From NCBI GenBank assembly GCA_030913385.1, contig CP133159.1:496001-560000 (forward strand): DNA of 64,000 nt, in the 5' to 3' direction. The number at the start of each line of letters is the position of its first letter. The first letter of the stretch is position 1. A program made the translations under genes and the position numbers. The notes beneath the pieces are model-generated. The model had not been told where the DNA came from, did not search any database, and saw nothing but the letters and a program-made list of their open reading frames with translations. Below are positions 1 to 9,770 of the stretch, piece by piece. The stretch is from Cytophagaceae bacterium ABcell3 (lineage in GTDB: Bacteria; Bacteroidota; Bacteroidia; Cytophagales; Cytophagaceae).

Positions 1-589
1 TTTCAACCCTTCGGTTACGTTGTCTCCCATCTGGTGTATGGTTGTCGGCCACTGGTTTCAATTCGCCATGACCTTTTATCTTTATATGATCCCGATCTAT
101 GCCGCACGCTGCAATGGAAGAAGCCACTGACTTGGCCCTTCTCTCTGAAAGGTTCTGGTTATAATCAACTGGGCCGGTAAAATCTGTGTGTCCTTCTATC
201 AAAAGGTTGGAATTGTCATAGTTACTCATTATCCTACATAATGCAGAAATATTTTCCTTGGCTTCCGCAGTCAGATTGTCTGAGTCTACATCAAAAAATA
301 TTCCTGAATCAAAGCTGACCTTTATAGATTCCCCAACCTGTTCGACTTGCCCCTCCTTAAGCGTGCTCCGAATTTCAGAAACTTCTTTTGCTACAGAATC
401 TTTCTTTGAAAGGTGTGGCCCAGAAGTCAAATTGCTAGTTATATGAAAGGAGTCTATAACTGATAAAGCTGAATCTGAACTTGGCTTATGATATTCCTGA
501 TAATTGGACAAATTGCTGTTGCTGCACCCAATTGACAGCCATGAAACCATTCCTAATATTAACCATCCTAACGCCTCTAATCTTTCCAT
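1..589 (-). CDS. OmpA-family lipoprotein (3' end outside window)
   Basis: Translating the minus strand from the ATG at 589 gives an open frame to the window edge. The first 22 residues form a lipoprotein signal ending in SIGC (Cys22). After a Ser-rich linker of about 60 residues there is an OmpA-like peptidoglycan-binding domain: FFDVDSDNLTAEAKENI, then GHTDFTGPVDYNQNLSERRA, and NRRVE right at the edge. That last motif normally sits near the end of the domain, so probably only a few residues are missing. The family anchors outer-membrane lipoproteins to peptidoglycan through diaminopimelate binding. The specific partner is unknown. It is divergent from mfd. Confidence 0.85.
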   Translation of the reverse strand, partial: MERLEALGWLILGMVSWLSIGCSNSNLSNYQEYHKPSSDSALSVIDSFHITSNLTSGPHLSKKDSVAKEVSEIRSTLKEGQVEQVGESIKVSFDSGIFFDVDSDNLTAEAKENISALCRIMSNYDNSNLLIEGHTDFTGPVDYNQNLSERRAKSVASSIAACGIDRDHIKIKGHGELKPVADNHTPDGRQRNRRVE

Positions 590-1011
590 AAGCTGTAACC
601 ATTATATTAGTACAACCGGCGAAAAATTTATAATGTTATTAAAAAAGCAAAGGTTTTGGAGCTAAATTAAAAGAACTTATTTCTATTGATATTGATCATT
701 AAACACATAAATAAATAGATTTTAGGAATTGACAAAACAGCAAAACTGGCTCATAGTCATATTCCAGTACATCTTTATATAAGCCCATGCGTATTGTGAT
801 TTTTTCAGCAGATCCCTATAAAACCTAATTTTCTTTCCTATATATCAGGTAGGAGCCTTCCACAGCTCTTTTGAGCTTTATGAATAAAATCACAAATCAG
901 AAAGGAACAAAATGGACAAATGAAAGCTTATTTATATGTAAATTTGCCATTTGAGTCAATTTTTAAGCCTATACACTATATATTTGCATAATTAAACACA
1001 ATACCCTGATT
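590..1011. other. Intergenic region between divergent OmpA-like gene and mfd
   Basis: This AT-rich 422-bp gap holds no convincing gene. It should carry the promoters of both divergent genes. A match to the Bacteroidota -7 consensus TAnnTTTG is present just upstream of mfd; nothing else stands out. Confidence 0.6.
979..986 (+). promoter_or_regulatory. Candidate -7 promoter element for mfd
   Basis: The bases TATATTTG match the Bacteroidota primary-sigma -7 consensus TAnnTTTG, 26 bases upstream of the mfd start. TTTG occurs at 950-953, but its spacing of about 25 bp is longer than the usual 19-21 bp, so the -33 element is uncertain. Confidence 0.4.
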
Positions 1012-4000
1012 TTGAAAGCTAAGGATCTGATAAATATTTATAAGGAAGACCTGCAAGTAAAGACACTTGCTAACAAAGTAGAAAACGGCATTTCACGACT
1101 ACGGTTAAAAGGTCTTATCGGAAGCTTGGACAGTGTAATTTCTGCTACCTTATATACAAGCTTGAAAAAAAGCTTTGTCTTTGTTCTCCACGAAAAAGAA
1201 GAAGCTTTTTATTTTCAAAATGACTTACAGGGATTGCTGCCTGACCAAGAGGTGTTACTTTTTCCGGCTTCATACAAAAAAGCATGGAAATATGAAGAAA
1301 CAGACAATGCGAATGTGGTTATGCGTGCTGAAGTGCTCAACAGGTTGAACGATAACCCTCATGCTATAATAGTTACTTACCCAGAAGCGCTCACCGAAAA
1401 GGTAATTAACAAAAAGTCTTTAATAGAAAATACTTTCAAGGTCAATTTAGGAGATAAGTTGGATATAAACTTTTTATCCGAATTGCTGACTTCCTATAAT
1501 TTTGAAATAGCTGATTTTGTATATGAAGCAGGCCAGTTTGCCATACGTGGGGGGATTATTGATATATTTTCTTTCGCAAATGACCTACCATACCGTTTAG
1601 AGCTTTTTGATGACGAAGTAGAAAGTATAAGGATAATTGACCCTGAAACCCAATTATCAGTAGAGAATAAAAAATCCTTCAGCCTAATTCCTAATGTTCA
1701 GGAAAAGCTATCTTTGGAAGTACGTGAGTCTTTTCTGGACTTTATTCCTTCTGACAGCATTTTATGGTTCAAAGATATCCAACATGCATTGGATACTATT
1801 GAAAAACAATATGAAGGAATAGCGTCTACCTATGAAGAGATGCAGAAAACCACTGGTAATTCAGCATTAATAACCAAGCCTGAAATATTATTCGAAACCA
1901 AAGACTCTTTTGAAAAAGCTATATTAAAGCTTCAAATTATTGAGTTTGGTCGCCAATTCAAACATAAAAATGCGGAAACTTACGAATTTAATGCAGGACC
2001 ACAGCCTTCTTTCAACAAAGACTTTAACCTCCTGAGCGAAACTTTACGTGACTATCAGGAAAAAAACTATACAAACATAATTGTCTCTGACTCACATCAG
2101 CAATTAGACAGACTAACGGCAATTTTTGAGGAAATTGATCCTTTTCTAAAATTCAACCCGCTAAATTTATCTTTACGTGAAGGGTTTACAGATGAGGAAA
2201 ACAAAATTACCTGTTTTACTGACCACCAAATTTTTGAGCGGTACCACAGGTACAAAACCAAAGAACGCCAAACAAAGTCAAAGTCAATTACCCTTAAAGA
2301 ACTCAAAAGCCTATCTCCCGGCGACTACATAACACACCAAGATTATGGAATAGGAAGGTTTGCAGGACTTGAAAAAGTAGATATAGGTGGAAAGCAGCAA
2401 GAAGCTATACGCCTTATTTACAGAGACGACGATGTGCTTTTGATTAGCATCCACTCCCTCCACAAAATTTCGAAATACAGTGCAGGAGAGGGGCCGGCGC
2501 CATCTATGAGTAAACTGGGTTCTGGAGACTGGGAGGCTAAAAAGAAAAAGGCAAAAAGCAGGGTAAAAGATATTGCCAAAGAACTGATCAGCCTATACGC
2601 CAGACGTAAGGCCGCACCTGGATACGCTTATTCAAAAGATGGTTATTTACAGGCAGAGCTGGAGTCTTCCTTTATCTATGAAGACACGCCCGACCAAGCC
2701 AAGGCAACTGCCGACGTAAAACAAGATATGGAACAGCCACACCCTATGGACCGTCTGGTCTGTGGCGATGTAGGATTCGGGAAAACAGAAGTTGCCATCA
2801 GGGCCGCTTTTAAAGCTGTATGTGACAGCAAACAAGTAGCCGTACTTGTCCCTACGACCATACTTGCCATGCAACATTATAAAACATTCAAGAGTAGACT
2901 AGAAAATTTGCCCTGTACGATTGAGTATGTAAACCGCTTTAAAACAACTCAACAGATAAAGGAAACCCTCAAAAGAGTGGCAGAGGGGAAAACCAACATT
3001 CTAATAGGAACCCACAGGTTAATTAGCAAAGATATTAAATTCAAAGACTTAGGCCTGCTGGTCATTGACGAAGAACAAAAGTTTGGGGTAAAAGTAAAAG
3101 AAAAGCTTAAAGAATTAAGAGTTAACGTAGACACGTTGACACTTACTGCCACACCTATACCTCGAACCTTGCACTTTTCACTTATGGGTGCGCGCGACCT
3201 TTCGGTGATAGCTACCCCTCCTCCAAACAGGCAACCAGTAACCACAGAAATCCATGTTTTCAATGATGAAGTTATCAGGGACGCTGTAAGCAATGAAATA
3301 AAAAGAGGCGGGCAGGTATTTTTCGTGCACAATAGAATCAAAGACCTTGAAGAAGTCGCCTATAAAATAACCAAACTGGTTCCAGATGCTAAAGTAGCGG
3401 TAGCACACGGACAAATGGAAGGGGAGAAGCTGGAAAAAATAATGATGAAATTTGTAGACGGAGAATATGACATTCTGGTTTCTACCAATATTATAGAGTC
3501 TGGTTTAGACATTCCCAATGCCAATACTATTATCATCAACCGTGCCCACATGTTTGGCTTGTCTGACCTGCACCAAATGCGGGGTAGGGTAGGGCGCTCC
3601 AATAAAAAAGCCTTTTGCTATCTACTCACACCACCAGCAGTCACGCTTCCTGCTGATTCTAGAAAAAGGTTAGGTGCATTAGAAGAGTTTTCTGATTTGG
3701 GAGATGGCTTTAAGGTAGCCATGAGAGACCTTGACATTCGGGGCGCAGGAAATCTGCTAGGCGCCGAACAAACAGGATTTATTAACGACCTTGGTTTTGA
3801 AATGTACCACAAAATCTTAGATGAAGCGATTTCAGAACTGAAAGAAACAGAATTTAAAGAGCTATTCAGCAATCAACCAGAGACCGATAAGCTCAAAGAT
3901 ATGGTATCTGACTGTGTCATAGAAACAGATTTGGCAGTAGTTATCCCAGATCAGTATGTGACCAATATTTCTGAAAGGCTAAGTTTATATAATACGCTAG

Positions 4001-4377
4001 ACAATATAAAGAGCGATACAGAACTGCAAAAATTCAAAGAGTCGTTGATAGACCGGTTTGGCCCGATGCCGCCGGAAGTAGAAGACCTGACCAAAACAGT
4101 AGAGCTTCGTTGGATGGCTCAAAAACTAGGTTTTGAGAAATTAATGTTAAAAAATGATGCACTCAAAGCCTATTTTGGAAATTCAGACAATGAAGAATAT
4201 TTCCAATCAGAGACTTTCGGAAACATCTTATCCTTCGTACAGTCGAATCCTAAAAAATGCAGGCTAAAAGAAGCCAATAAAAAACCGATGGTGATCATTA
4301 ACGATGTGACCAGTATTGAAGATGCCATTGAAATACTCGAAAACATTTCTGCCAGTAAAGAAGTTTCTATCAAATAA
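1012..4377 (+). CDS. mfd: Transcription-repair coupling factor Mfd
   Basis: The 1121-residue protein has full Mfd architecture. A UvrB-like N-terminal module contains GGIIDIFSFANDLPYRLELF. An RNA-polymerase-interacting (CarD-like) domain reads LSPGDYITHQDYGIGRFAGL. A RecG-like helicase core follows, with Walker A GDVGFGKTE near residue 585, DEEQKFGV near 686, LTATPIPRTLHFSLMGARDL and QMRGRVGRS. A C-terminal TRCF domain ends the protein. Mfd displaces stalled RNA polymerase and recruits UvrA for transcription-coupled repair. The start is TTG at 1012, since no ATG fits the N-terminus. The length is normal. A -7 promoter motif lies just upstream and gldJ follows after a 229-bp gap, so it is probably monocistronic. 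Confidence 0.97.
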   Translation: MKAKDLINIYKEDLQVKTLANKVENGISRLRLKGLIGSLDSVISATLYTSLKKSFVFVLHEKEEAFYFQNDLQGLLPDQEVLLFPASYKKAWKYEETDNANVVMRAEVLNRLNDNPHAIIVTYPEALTEKVINKKSLIENTFKVNLGDKLDINFLSELLTSYNFEIADFVYEAGQFAIRGGIIDIFSFANDLPYRLELFDDEVESIRIIDPETQLSVENKKSFSLIPNVQEKLSLEVRESFLDFIPSDSILWFKDIQHALDTIEKQYEGIASTYEEMQKTTGNSALITKPEILFETKDSFEKAILKLQIIEFGRQFKHKNAETYEFNAGPQPSFNKDFNLLSETLRDYQEKNYTNIIVSDSHQQLDRLTAIFEEIDPFLKFNPLNLSLREGFTDEENKITCFTDHQIFERYHRYKTKERQTKSKSITLKELKSLSPGDYITHQDYGIGRFAGLEKVDIGGKQQEAIRLIYRDDDVLLISIHSLHKISKYSAGEGPAPSMSKLGSGDWEAKKKKAKSRVKDIAKELISLYARRKAAPGYAYSKDGYLQAELESSFIYEDTPDQAKATADVKQDMEQPHPMDRLVCGDVGFGKTEVAIRAAFKAVCDSKQVAVLVPTTILAMQHYKTFKSRLENLPCTIEYVNRFKTTQQIKETLKRVAEGKTNILIGTHRLISKDIKFKDLGLLVIDEEQKFGVKVKEKLKELRVNVDTLTLTATPIPRTLHFSLMGARDLSVIATPPPNRQPVTTEIHVFNDEVIRDAVSNEIKRGGQVFFVHNRIKDLEEVAYKITKLVPDAKVAVAHGQMEGEKLEKIMMKFVDGEYDILVSTNIIESGLDIPNANTIIINRAHMFGLSDLHQMRGRVGRSNKKAFCYLLTPPAVTLPADSRKRLGALEEFSDLGDGFKVAMRDLDIRGAGNLLGAEQTGFINDLGFEMYHKILDEAISELKETEFKELFSNQPETDKLKDMVSDCVIETDLAVVIPDQYVTNISERLSLYNTLDNIKSDTELQKFKESLIDRFGPMPPEVEDLTKTVELRWMAQKLGFEKLMLKNDALKAYFGNSDNEEYFQSETFGNILSFVQSNPKKCRLKEANKKPMVIINDVTSIEDAIEILENISASKEVSIK

Positions 4378-4606
4378 TTTTTGATAAATCGATATTTTTA
4401 CTTATTTTTCGATAACGTGCAGACAAAAAATTAGTTAGATAAGCACTCATTGGGAAGTAATATTTATGTGAATACACTCGTTAACAGAAATATTTATATT
4501 GTACTATAATAACATATAATATAAATGCTTCAAGTATTTGTGTAATTCTAATATTTTATTTAAATTGGCAAATCCATTTTGAAAATAAACTTACAATAAG
4601 CAGGTT

Positions 4607-5797
4607 ATGAAGAAAATTGTTAGAGTATTTAAAGGGATATCCTTTCTCATAGCAGGAGCAGCTATATTCTCCGCATGTCAGAAAGGACACCCCACAAGCA
4701 CCGGTCCGGGAAAGTCCAGTACGACTACCGGTCTTGCTTATAATGAAGAGGGAGGCTTTGAAGTCAAACCCTTCAGAGGCCAACCAGAAGGTCCAAACCT
4801 TGTATACATCGAGGGTGGCCGTACCGTACTTGGTTCTTTTGAAGAAGATTTGCTGAAAAGCGGAGACAACGTAGAAAGAACAGTAACGGTAAGTTCATTC
4901 TACATGGATGAAACTGAAGTTGCCAATATCCACTGGCTCGAATATCTTCACTACATACAAAGGGACTCTTCTCAAGAGTTTTATGAGTCAGCACTTCCTG
5001 ACACAAACGTATGGGCGAGTGAACTTGCCTATAATGACCCTTATGTAGAACACTATTTCAGGTATCCTGGTTTCAGGTATTTCCCTGTAGTAGGTGTTAA
5101 CTGGATTCAGGCAAATGACTACTGTATCTGGAGAACAAAAGTGGTAAACAACCAACTTGCACTTGATGCAGGTATCGAGATTCCTGAAGGTGGTGGAAGA
5201 ATCCCTCTTGAATCTGGTGTGGTACTTCCAAACTATAGACTTCCGTCTGAGGCAGAATGGGAATATGCAGCTCAGGCACTTATTGGAAGCCAGTGGCTTG
5301 ATGAAAACCAAACTCACAAAAGACTTTATCCTTGGGACGGACACGCGCTTAGAAATCCATACGGAAAACAAATGGGTGCTTTCCTTGCCAACTTTAAAAG
5401 AGGTCGTGGTGACTATGCCGGTATTGCTGGTAAACTTAACGATGGCGCTATGATCACTACCTATATCTATGAATATCCTCCAAACGATTTCGGTCTTTAT
5501 AATATGGCGGGTAACGTGAGCGAATGGGTATATGACGTTTACCGTCCGCTTTCTTTCCAGGACATGGATGACCTTAACCCTCTTAGAAGAAATGGTTTCC
5601 TTGATGAAGAGAAAGGTTATGACAAATCTGGATTCCAGTCTCTTATCGATGACCACGTAAGGGTATACAAAGGTGGTTCATGGAAAGATGTTGCTTACTG
5701 GTTGTCTCCTGGTACAAGAAGATATCTTGCTGAAGATTCATGTACTGCTACCATTGGCTTCAGATGCGCAATGATCCAAGCTGGTACAAACTACTAA
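4607..5797 (+). CDS. gldJ: Gliding motility lipoprotein GldJ (FGE-sulfatase fold)
   Basis: The 396-residue protein begins with a lipoprotein signal ending IFSAC (Cys24). It carries a formylglycine-generating-enzyme/sulfatase-modifying fold: NVERTVTVSSFYMDETEVAN near residue 90, LPSEAEWEYAA near 215, NMAGNVSEWVYD near 300 and YKGGSWKD near 350, with GFRCA at the end. The FSSFYMDETEVAN-type motif followed by HWLEYLH resembles GldJ more than its paralog GldK. In Flavobacterium GldJ is an outer-membrane lipoprotein needed to stabilise GldK and for T9SS-driven gliding. This protein is shorter than the roughly 560-residue Flavobacterium version. It ends at a strong terminator and appears to be a single-gene unit. 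Confidence 0.85.
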   Translation: MKKIVRVFKGISFLIAGAAIFSACQKGHPTSTGPGKSSTTTGLAYNEEGGFEVKPFRGQPEGPNLVYIEGGRTVLGSFEEDLLKSGDNVERTVTVSSFYMDETEVANIHWLEYLHYIQRDSSQEFYESALPDTNVWASELAYNDPYVEHYFRYPGFRYFPVVGVNWIQANDYCIWRTKVVNNQLALDAGIEIPEGGGRIPLESGVVLPNYRLPSEAEWEYAAQALIGSQWLDENQTHKRLYPWDGHALRNPYGKQMGAFLANFKRGRGDYAGIAGKLNDGAMITTYIYEYPPNDFGLYNMAGNVSEWVYDVYRPLSFQDMDDLNPLRRNGFLDEEKGYDKSGFQSLIDDHVRVYKGGSWKDVAYWLSPGTRRYLAEDSCTATIGFRCAMIQAGTNY

Positions 5798-5820
5798 TTC
5801 CAATTATATCTTTTCAAAAA

Positions 5821-5849
5821 AGCCGGTTGCTATTGTAACCGGCTTTTTT
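5821..5849 (+). terminator. Rho-independent terminator after gldJ
   Basis: AGCCGGTTGC pairs with GTAACCGGCT (one G-T pair) around a TATT loop. An A-tract precedes the stem and six T follow it. Confidence 0.9.
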
Positions 5850-5973
5850 CATTTTAGGCTTAGTGGAAACATCTAAAAGTATATCCGCTTATGGTAATAC
5901 CTGCTAAAACCCCATTAACTCGTAAAAGTATGTGCAAGTAATTGATAAATAAAATTTGGATTTTTAACCAGAA

Positions 5974-6663
5974 TTAAGAAGCATAAGCCAAGGATACGAT
6001 ACTAATTTTAGCTGCTCCCGCCTTTATCAAAGCCTCTACACATGATTCTAAAGTAGCGCCAGTGGTGATAACGTCATCCACCACTACAACATGTTTTCCT
6101 GATACTGCATGTGCGTCAGTTACTACAAATATCCGATCTACATTCAGCCAGCGCTCTAATCTCGATTTCTTTGTTTGGGTACTATTATTCAATACCCTTT
6201 GCATTAACTCAGGAAAAACAGGCTTATTCAAGGACGCTGCCAAACCAGACGCAAAATACTCACTTTGATTAAACCCTCTTTTTCTTTTTTTCGATTTATG
6301 CAGGGGAACAGGAATGAAAAAATCAGCATGCTGGTAAATAGGAGTATCACGCAATTTCTGACCATAACGCTGCCCTAAAAGGTATGCCAAATCTTTTCCA
6401 TCTCCATACTTTATCCTGTATAAGATCTTTTGGGTAGCATTACCTTTAATGTATTTCAAAAATGCATAGGTGTATGAAACAGAAGGAACACCCATAAACC
6501 TCTGCTTAAGGAAATCAGATTGTTCAAAATTGGAAAGCGTTAAACTATCAGAACAAAACAAACATAAAAATTCTTCCCCCTTCAAAAGTACCCTTGTACA
6601 GCATACACAATTTCGGGGGAAAACCACAGAAAGAAAATCACTAACAAAACCCTTTACGTCCAT
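5974..6663 (-). CDS. ComF family phosphoribosyltransferase
   Basis: The 229-residue protein has the ComFC layout. An N-terminal zinc ribbon with two Cys pairs reads RNCVCC and FLCLFC. A type I phosphoribosyltransferase domain carries the PRPP loop VVVVDDVITTGATLESC near residues 192-208. HKSKKRKRGFNQSEYFA is the other family signature. In naturally competent bacteria ComFC acts in uptake or processing of transforming DNA. In Bacteroidota the gene is common and its role is less clear. It is encoded 30 bp downstream of the T9SS substrate gene on the same strand, so cotranscription is possible. Confidence 0.9.
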   Translation of the reverse strand: MDVKGFVSDFLSVVFPRNCVCCTRVLLKGEEFLCLFCSDSLTLSNFEQSDFLKQRFMGVPSVSYTYAFLKYIKGNATQKILYRIKYGDGKDLAYLLGQRYGQKLRDTPIYQHADFFIPVPLHKSKKRKRGFNQSEYFASGLAASLNKPVFPELMQRVLNNSTQTKKSRLERWLNVDRIFVVTDAHAVSGKHVVVVDDVITTGATLESCVEALIKAGAAKISIVSLAYAS

Positions 6664-6693
6664 AAACGTCTAAATTGCTTTGCCAAAATTCTG

Positions 6694-8346
6694 TCACTGC
6701 TTTATAAACCTGAAAGATCCAGATGTCCGTTCATCACTCACCTGTAAGATATACACCCCAGGGGTCAGACTTTCAATATTCAGGCTACTTTTTCCAACAG
6801 ATGCTTCTTTATGTAAACTTCTACCATCTAAAGAAATGATTTCTACATTGACCAGACTGTTCCCATCACCATTGTCCACATAAAGAATGTTAGAAGCAGG
6901 GTTTGGATAAACATCAAAAGCGTCACTCGCTAATGCTTTTTGAACATTTACCGTAGTAAATTTTTTTCTAAATACATTATCATCCGGATGTATATCGATT
7001 TGGTTGTTTGGCGCTATAAGATAAAAATCATATTCTTGCCTTCGCTCATCGCCATTGACAGGTGTAACCCTTCTTCTAGGAACTGTAAAAGTCACACTTA
7101 CGGTACTAGTTTCCCCAGCTTCCATATCAAGTTCCTCTAGTAGCACATGACTTCTTTCAGGGTTAGAACAGACATTGACCTGAGGAACATGTGCATACAC
7201 AGAATGTAGACTGTCTTCACCCTTATTTTCTATTGTCACTTCAAATGTCAATTCATCAAATCCTTCTTCTGAACTTCTCGTTTCTCCCAAAAATTCTACA
7301 TCAACCAAAGCAACATCATATAAATCATCATAAGGTGATTCCTCACCCAACCCTTGAGAGAGTATAGAAGCTTGATCCATTCTAGAACCTATAAAAAAAG
7401 GATTACTATCATACACCGTAAACAGATCTTCCTTATCTGCCAAACTTATCTCTTTTTCTTCTACAAGCGTTAAGTCACTTGTCAACTTACTAACATATAT
7501 AGTATGCTCATCGTCTACCGTAACCGTCCTACTAACCCATAAGTGACCATCTGAGAAGGACATGCCAGTAAAATTGTCATTAGGTTCCATAGAAAAGTCT
7601 ATACTTTCAACCTCCTCGAGATGCTCATTTAAAAGCTTAACATAAGAACCCTCTATTACATAAATAGACCCTTGATCAATAATGGCCTTAAAAATTTCCT
7701 TATCATCACTGGATCCATACTTTTTCAAAACATTTTCACTTGTATGATCGGTAACATAAAGAGAATCTTTGGTAGTTATAAGAAGGCGGTTGTCTACAAA
7801 AAAATGGGCGCCAAGAATATTTTCATATGAAAGTTCATTTCTCCATTTATATGATAAATCCTCATTTAACTTTACAACATTAACGCTTGATCCTAATAAT
7901 ATTTCTCCTGAAGCATTAACATCCAAACTCTGGAGACTATAGAAAATATCATACAAGTATTCATTGTCTAAAAAAACATCTCCATTAAATAAAACTTCTC
8001 CTTGCAAACTAATAATAGTAAACGGAAAAGATTCTACCATGGCACAGGTACCACGATAGACTCTATTTCTACCGACAGCATAAATTTTGTCATCAAAAAT
8101 AGAAATAACATCAACACCCCTAGATTCATGCGTAGAAAGTGTCTTTCCTTCCTTATTGACAATAAATATATTCGATGAAGCACACGATTTCACATATGCA
8201 CCAACCGCAAAATATCCATCATCCGTTTGGGCCACAGAAACAGGTTGAGATAGCGATTCTGGATTGATTATTTTAAACCAAGATTCCTGAGCAAATAGGT
8301 TTCCGCTAAATAGAAGCGTAGTAACAAAAAGTAAGATACGTGCCAT
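6694..8346 (-). CDS. T9SS type A sorting domain protein
   Basis: This 550-residue protein has a signal peptide (residues 1-19, ending NLFAQ). Its long beta-rich region contains several short repeated strands of the WD/Kelch-like type (DDGYFAVGAYV, DDKIYAVGRN, VDNRLLITT), suggesting a propeller. A CARDB-like beta-sandwich follows at about 340-460. The C-terminus, from about residue 470 with AFDVYPNPASNILYV and LTPGVYILQV, is a type A sorting domain. It is therefore predicted to be exported by T9SS and released or attached at the cell surface. No catalytic motif was seen. Its function is unknown. Confidence 0.85.
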   Translation of the reverse strand: MARILLFVTTLLFSGNLFAQESWFKIINPESLSQPVSVAQTDDGYFAVGAYVKSCASSNIFIVNKEGKTLSTHESRGVDVISIFDDKIYAVGRNRVYRGTCAMVESFPFTIISLQGEVLFNGDVFLDNEYLYDIFYSLQSLDVNASGEILLGSSVNVVKLNEDLSYKWRNELSYENILGAHFFVDNRLLITTKDSLYVTDHTSENVLKKYGSSDDKEIFKAIIDQGSIYVIEGSYVKLLNEHLEEVESIDFSMEPNDNFTGMSFSDGHLWVSRTVTVDDEHTIYVSKLTSDLTLVEEKEISLADKEDLFTVYDSNPFFIGSRMDQASILSQGLGEESPYDDLYDVALVDVEFLGETRSSEEGFDELTFEVTIENKGEDSLHSVYAHVPQVNVCSNPERSHVLLEELDMEAGETSTVSVTFTVPRRRVTPVNGDERRQEYDFYLIAPNNQIDIHPDDNVFRKKFTTVNVQKALASDAFDVYPNPASNILYVDNGDGNSLVNVEIISLDGRSLHKEASVGKSSLNIESLTPGVYILQVSDERTSGSFRFIKQ

Positions 8347-8557
8347 GATTAAAAATTTTTCTACTATCTATATCCTTATTATACAATGCAGGATAAATAA
8401 AGTTAGATGTAATTTTAATAATAATCTACAAAAATACAATACTTATTAACACAAACGACATCGTGCAACACTAATTGGGATATAATTTTGAAATTATATA
8501 CGAAGTTGATTTGTTACAAGCAGTGATCTTATCTTAACTTTAAACAAAAAACAGAAA

Positions 8558-8893
8558 ATGGGACAGGTAGAAATAGATTTGGAATGGGAAAGTTTAGTAG
8601 CAAAACTGACCAAGACTTTAGGTAAAAAGCCCAATCTTGATGCAATTTTATATCTGATAGGTATACAAGAATTGGGTAAGGGTATCAGACGCTTTTCTAA
8701 AGAGCAAAAACAAGATTTAATGCACTTAGGCATATGTAAAGTATTGAGCCTAGCTGGGTACTATGTTTTTGAAGGAAATGACGATGATGGGTGGCCACAT
8801 TATAAATTACAAAAAAGCTTACCCCAATTTAAAATAGACGAGCAGGAAAAACTGCTTAAAATGTATATACTAGAATATTTTTCAGAATTGTAG
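8558..8893 (+). CDS. Conserved hypothetical protein, 111 residues
   Basis: I do not recognise the family. The protein has 111 residues, no signal peptide and no membrane segment. It starts MGQVEIDLEWESLVAKL and looks mostly helical, with a short acidic GNDDDGWPHY segment near residue 70. It sits 27 bp upstream of the exonuclease III gene on the same strand, so the two are probably cotranscribed. The frame has credible codon use and a plausible start after an A-rich leader. Confidence 0.7.
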   Translation: MGQVEIDLEWESLVAKLTKTLGKKPNLDAILYLIGIQELGKGIRRFSKEQKQDLMHLGICKVLSLAGYYVFEGNDDDGWPHYKLQKSLPQFKIDEQEKLLKMYILEYFSEL

Positions 8894-8920
8894 TAGCTTT
8901 CGGAAGCCTTATAAAATAAC

Positions 8921-9682
8921 ATGAAAATCGTCACCTTTAATATAAACGGCATCCGGGCTGCACTGAAGAAAGGTTTTGCAGATTGGCTGAAAGCAACAAA
9001 TGCAGATATAGTTTGCCTTCAAGAAGTAAAAGCCACGACTGAAGATTTCGATAAAAAAATTTTTATTGACCTAGGATATAAACTTTTTTGGCATTCTGCC
9101 GTAAAGAAGGGTTACAGTGGTGTAGCCATACTTTCTAAGCTAACACCGGAAAACTGTTGCATAGGTTGTGGCATAGAGAAATATGACAATGAAGGAAGAG
9201 TTATCAGGCTGGACTTTAAAACATTTTCAGTACTAAACGTCTATATTCCTTCAGGATCTGCAAGTGAAGAAAGGCATTGTTTCAAAATGCAGTATCTGGA
9301 CGATTTTATTTGCCATGTAAATGAGGTAAAGAAAAGTTGTCCTTCTTTAGTCATTTGTGGAGACTTTAACATTTGCCATAAGCCTATTGATATTCATAAT
9401 CCAAAGTCCAATGCTAAATCTTCAGGCTTTTTGCCCGAAGAAAGGAACTGGTTGAGCAGTTTCTTTGACAATGGCTTTATAGATACCTTTAGATATTTCA
9501 ATCAGCAACCGCACCATTATACATGGTGGAGCTATAGGGCTAACGCCAGAAATAAAAATTTAGGTTGGAGAATTGATTATCAGGTAGTTAGCAATAACAT
9601 GAAAGAAAGACTAAAAAGAGCGGTGATTTTGCCAGAAGCAAAATATTCTGACCATTGTCCCGTTTTACTTGAAATCGATTGA
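8921..9682 (+). CDS. xth: Exodeoxyribonuclease III (AP endonuclease)
   Basis: The 253-residue protein is a full-length ExoIII/APE1-type nuclease. It begins MKIVTFNINGIRAALKKGF, has the metal-binding Glu in CLQEVKA (residue about 36), the strand GYSGVAILSK, GDFNICHKPIDIHNP with the catalytic Asp-Asn pair, RIDYQVVS and the closing YSDHCPVLLEI. It cleaves abasic sites in base excision repair and has 3'-phosphatase and 3'-5' exonuclease activity. No signal peptide is seen, so it is cytoplasmic. It is probably in an operon with the small upstream gene. Confidence 0.95.
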   Translation: MKIVTFNINGIRAALKKGFADWLKATNADIVCLQEVKATTEDFDKKIFIDLGYKLFWHSAVKKGYSGVAILSKLTPENCCIGCGIEKYDNEGRVIRLDFKTFSVLNVYIPSGSASEERHCFKMQYLDDFICHVNEVKKSCPSLVICGDFNICHKPIDIHNPKSNAKSSGFLPEERNWLSSFFDNGFIDTFRYFNQQPHHYTWWSYRANARNKNLGWRIDYQVVSNNMKERLKRAVILPEAKYSDHCPVLLEID

Positions 9683-9770
9683 CTTATTAGATTAATAAGG
9701 AGTTTTTATTTATCTTGCTCAATTAAAAAAACCTATATAAACTGTTGTAAAACTTAATTTTTCAGCATAA

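Noticed and set aside
258-446. A 62-codon plus-strand frame at the window start
   Set aside because: It lies wholly inside the OmpA-like lipoprotein gene on the other strand.
5097-5656. Minus-strand open frames across gldJ
   Set aside because: They have no signal or domain and are covered by the strongly supported gldJ frame.
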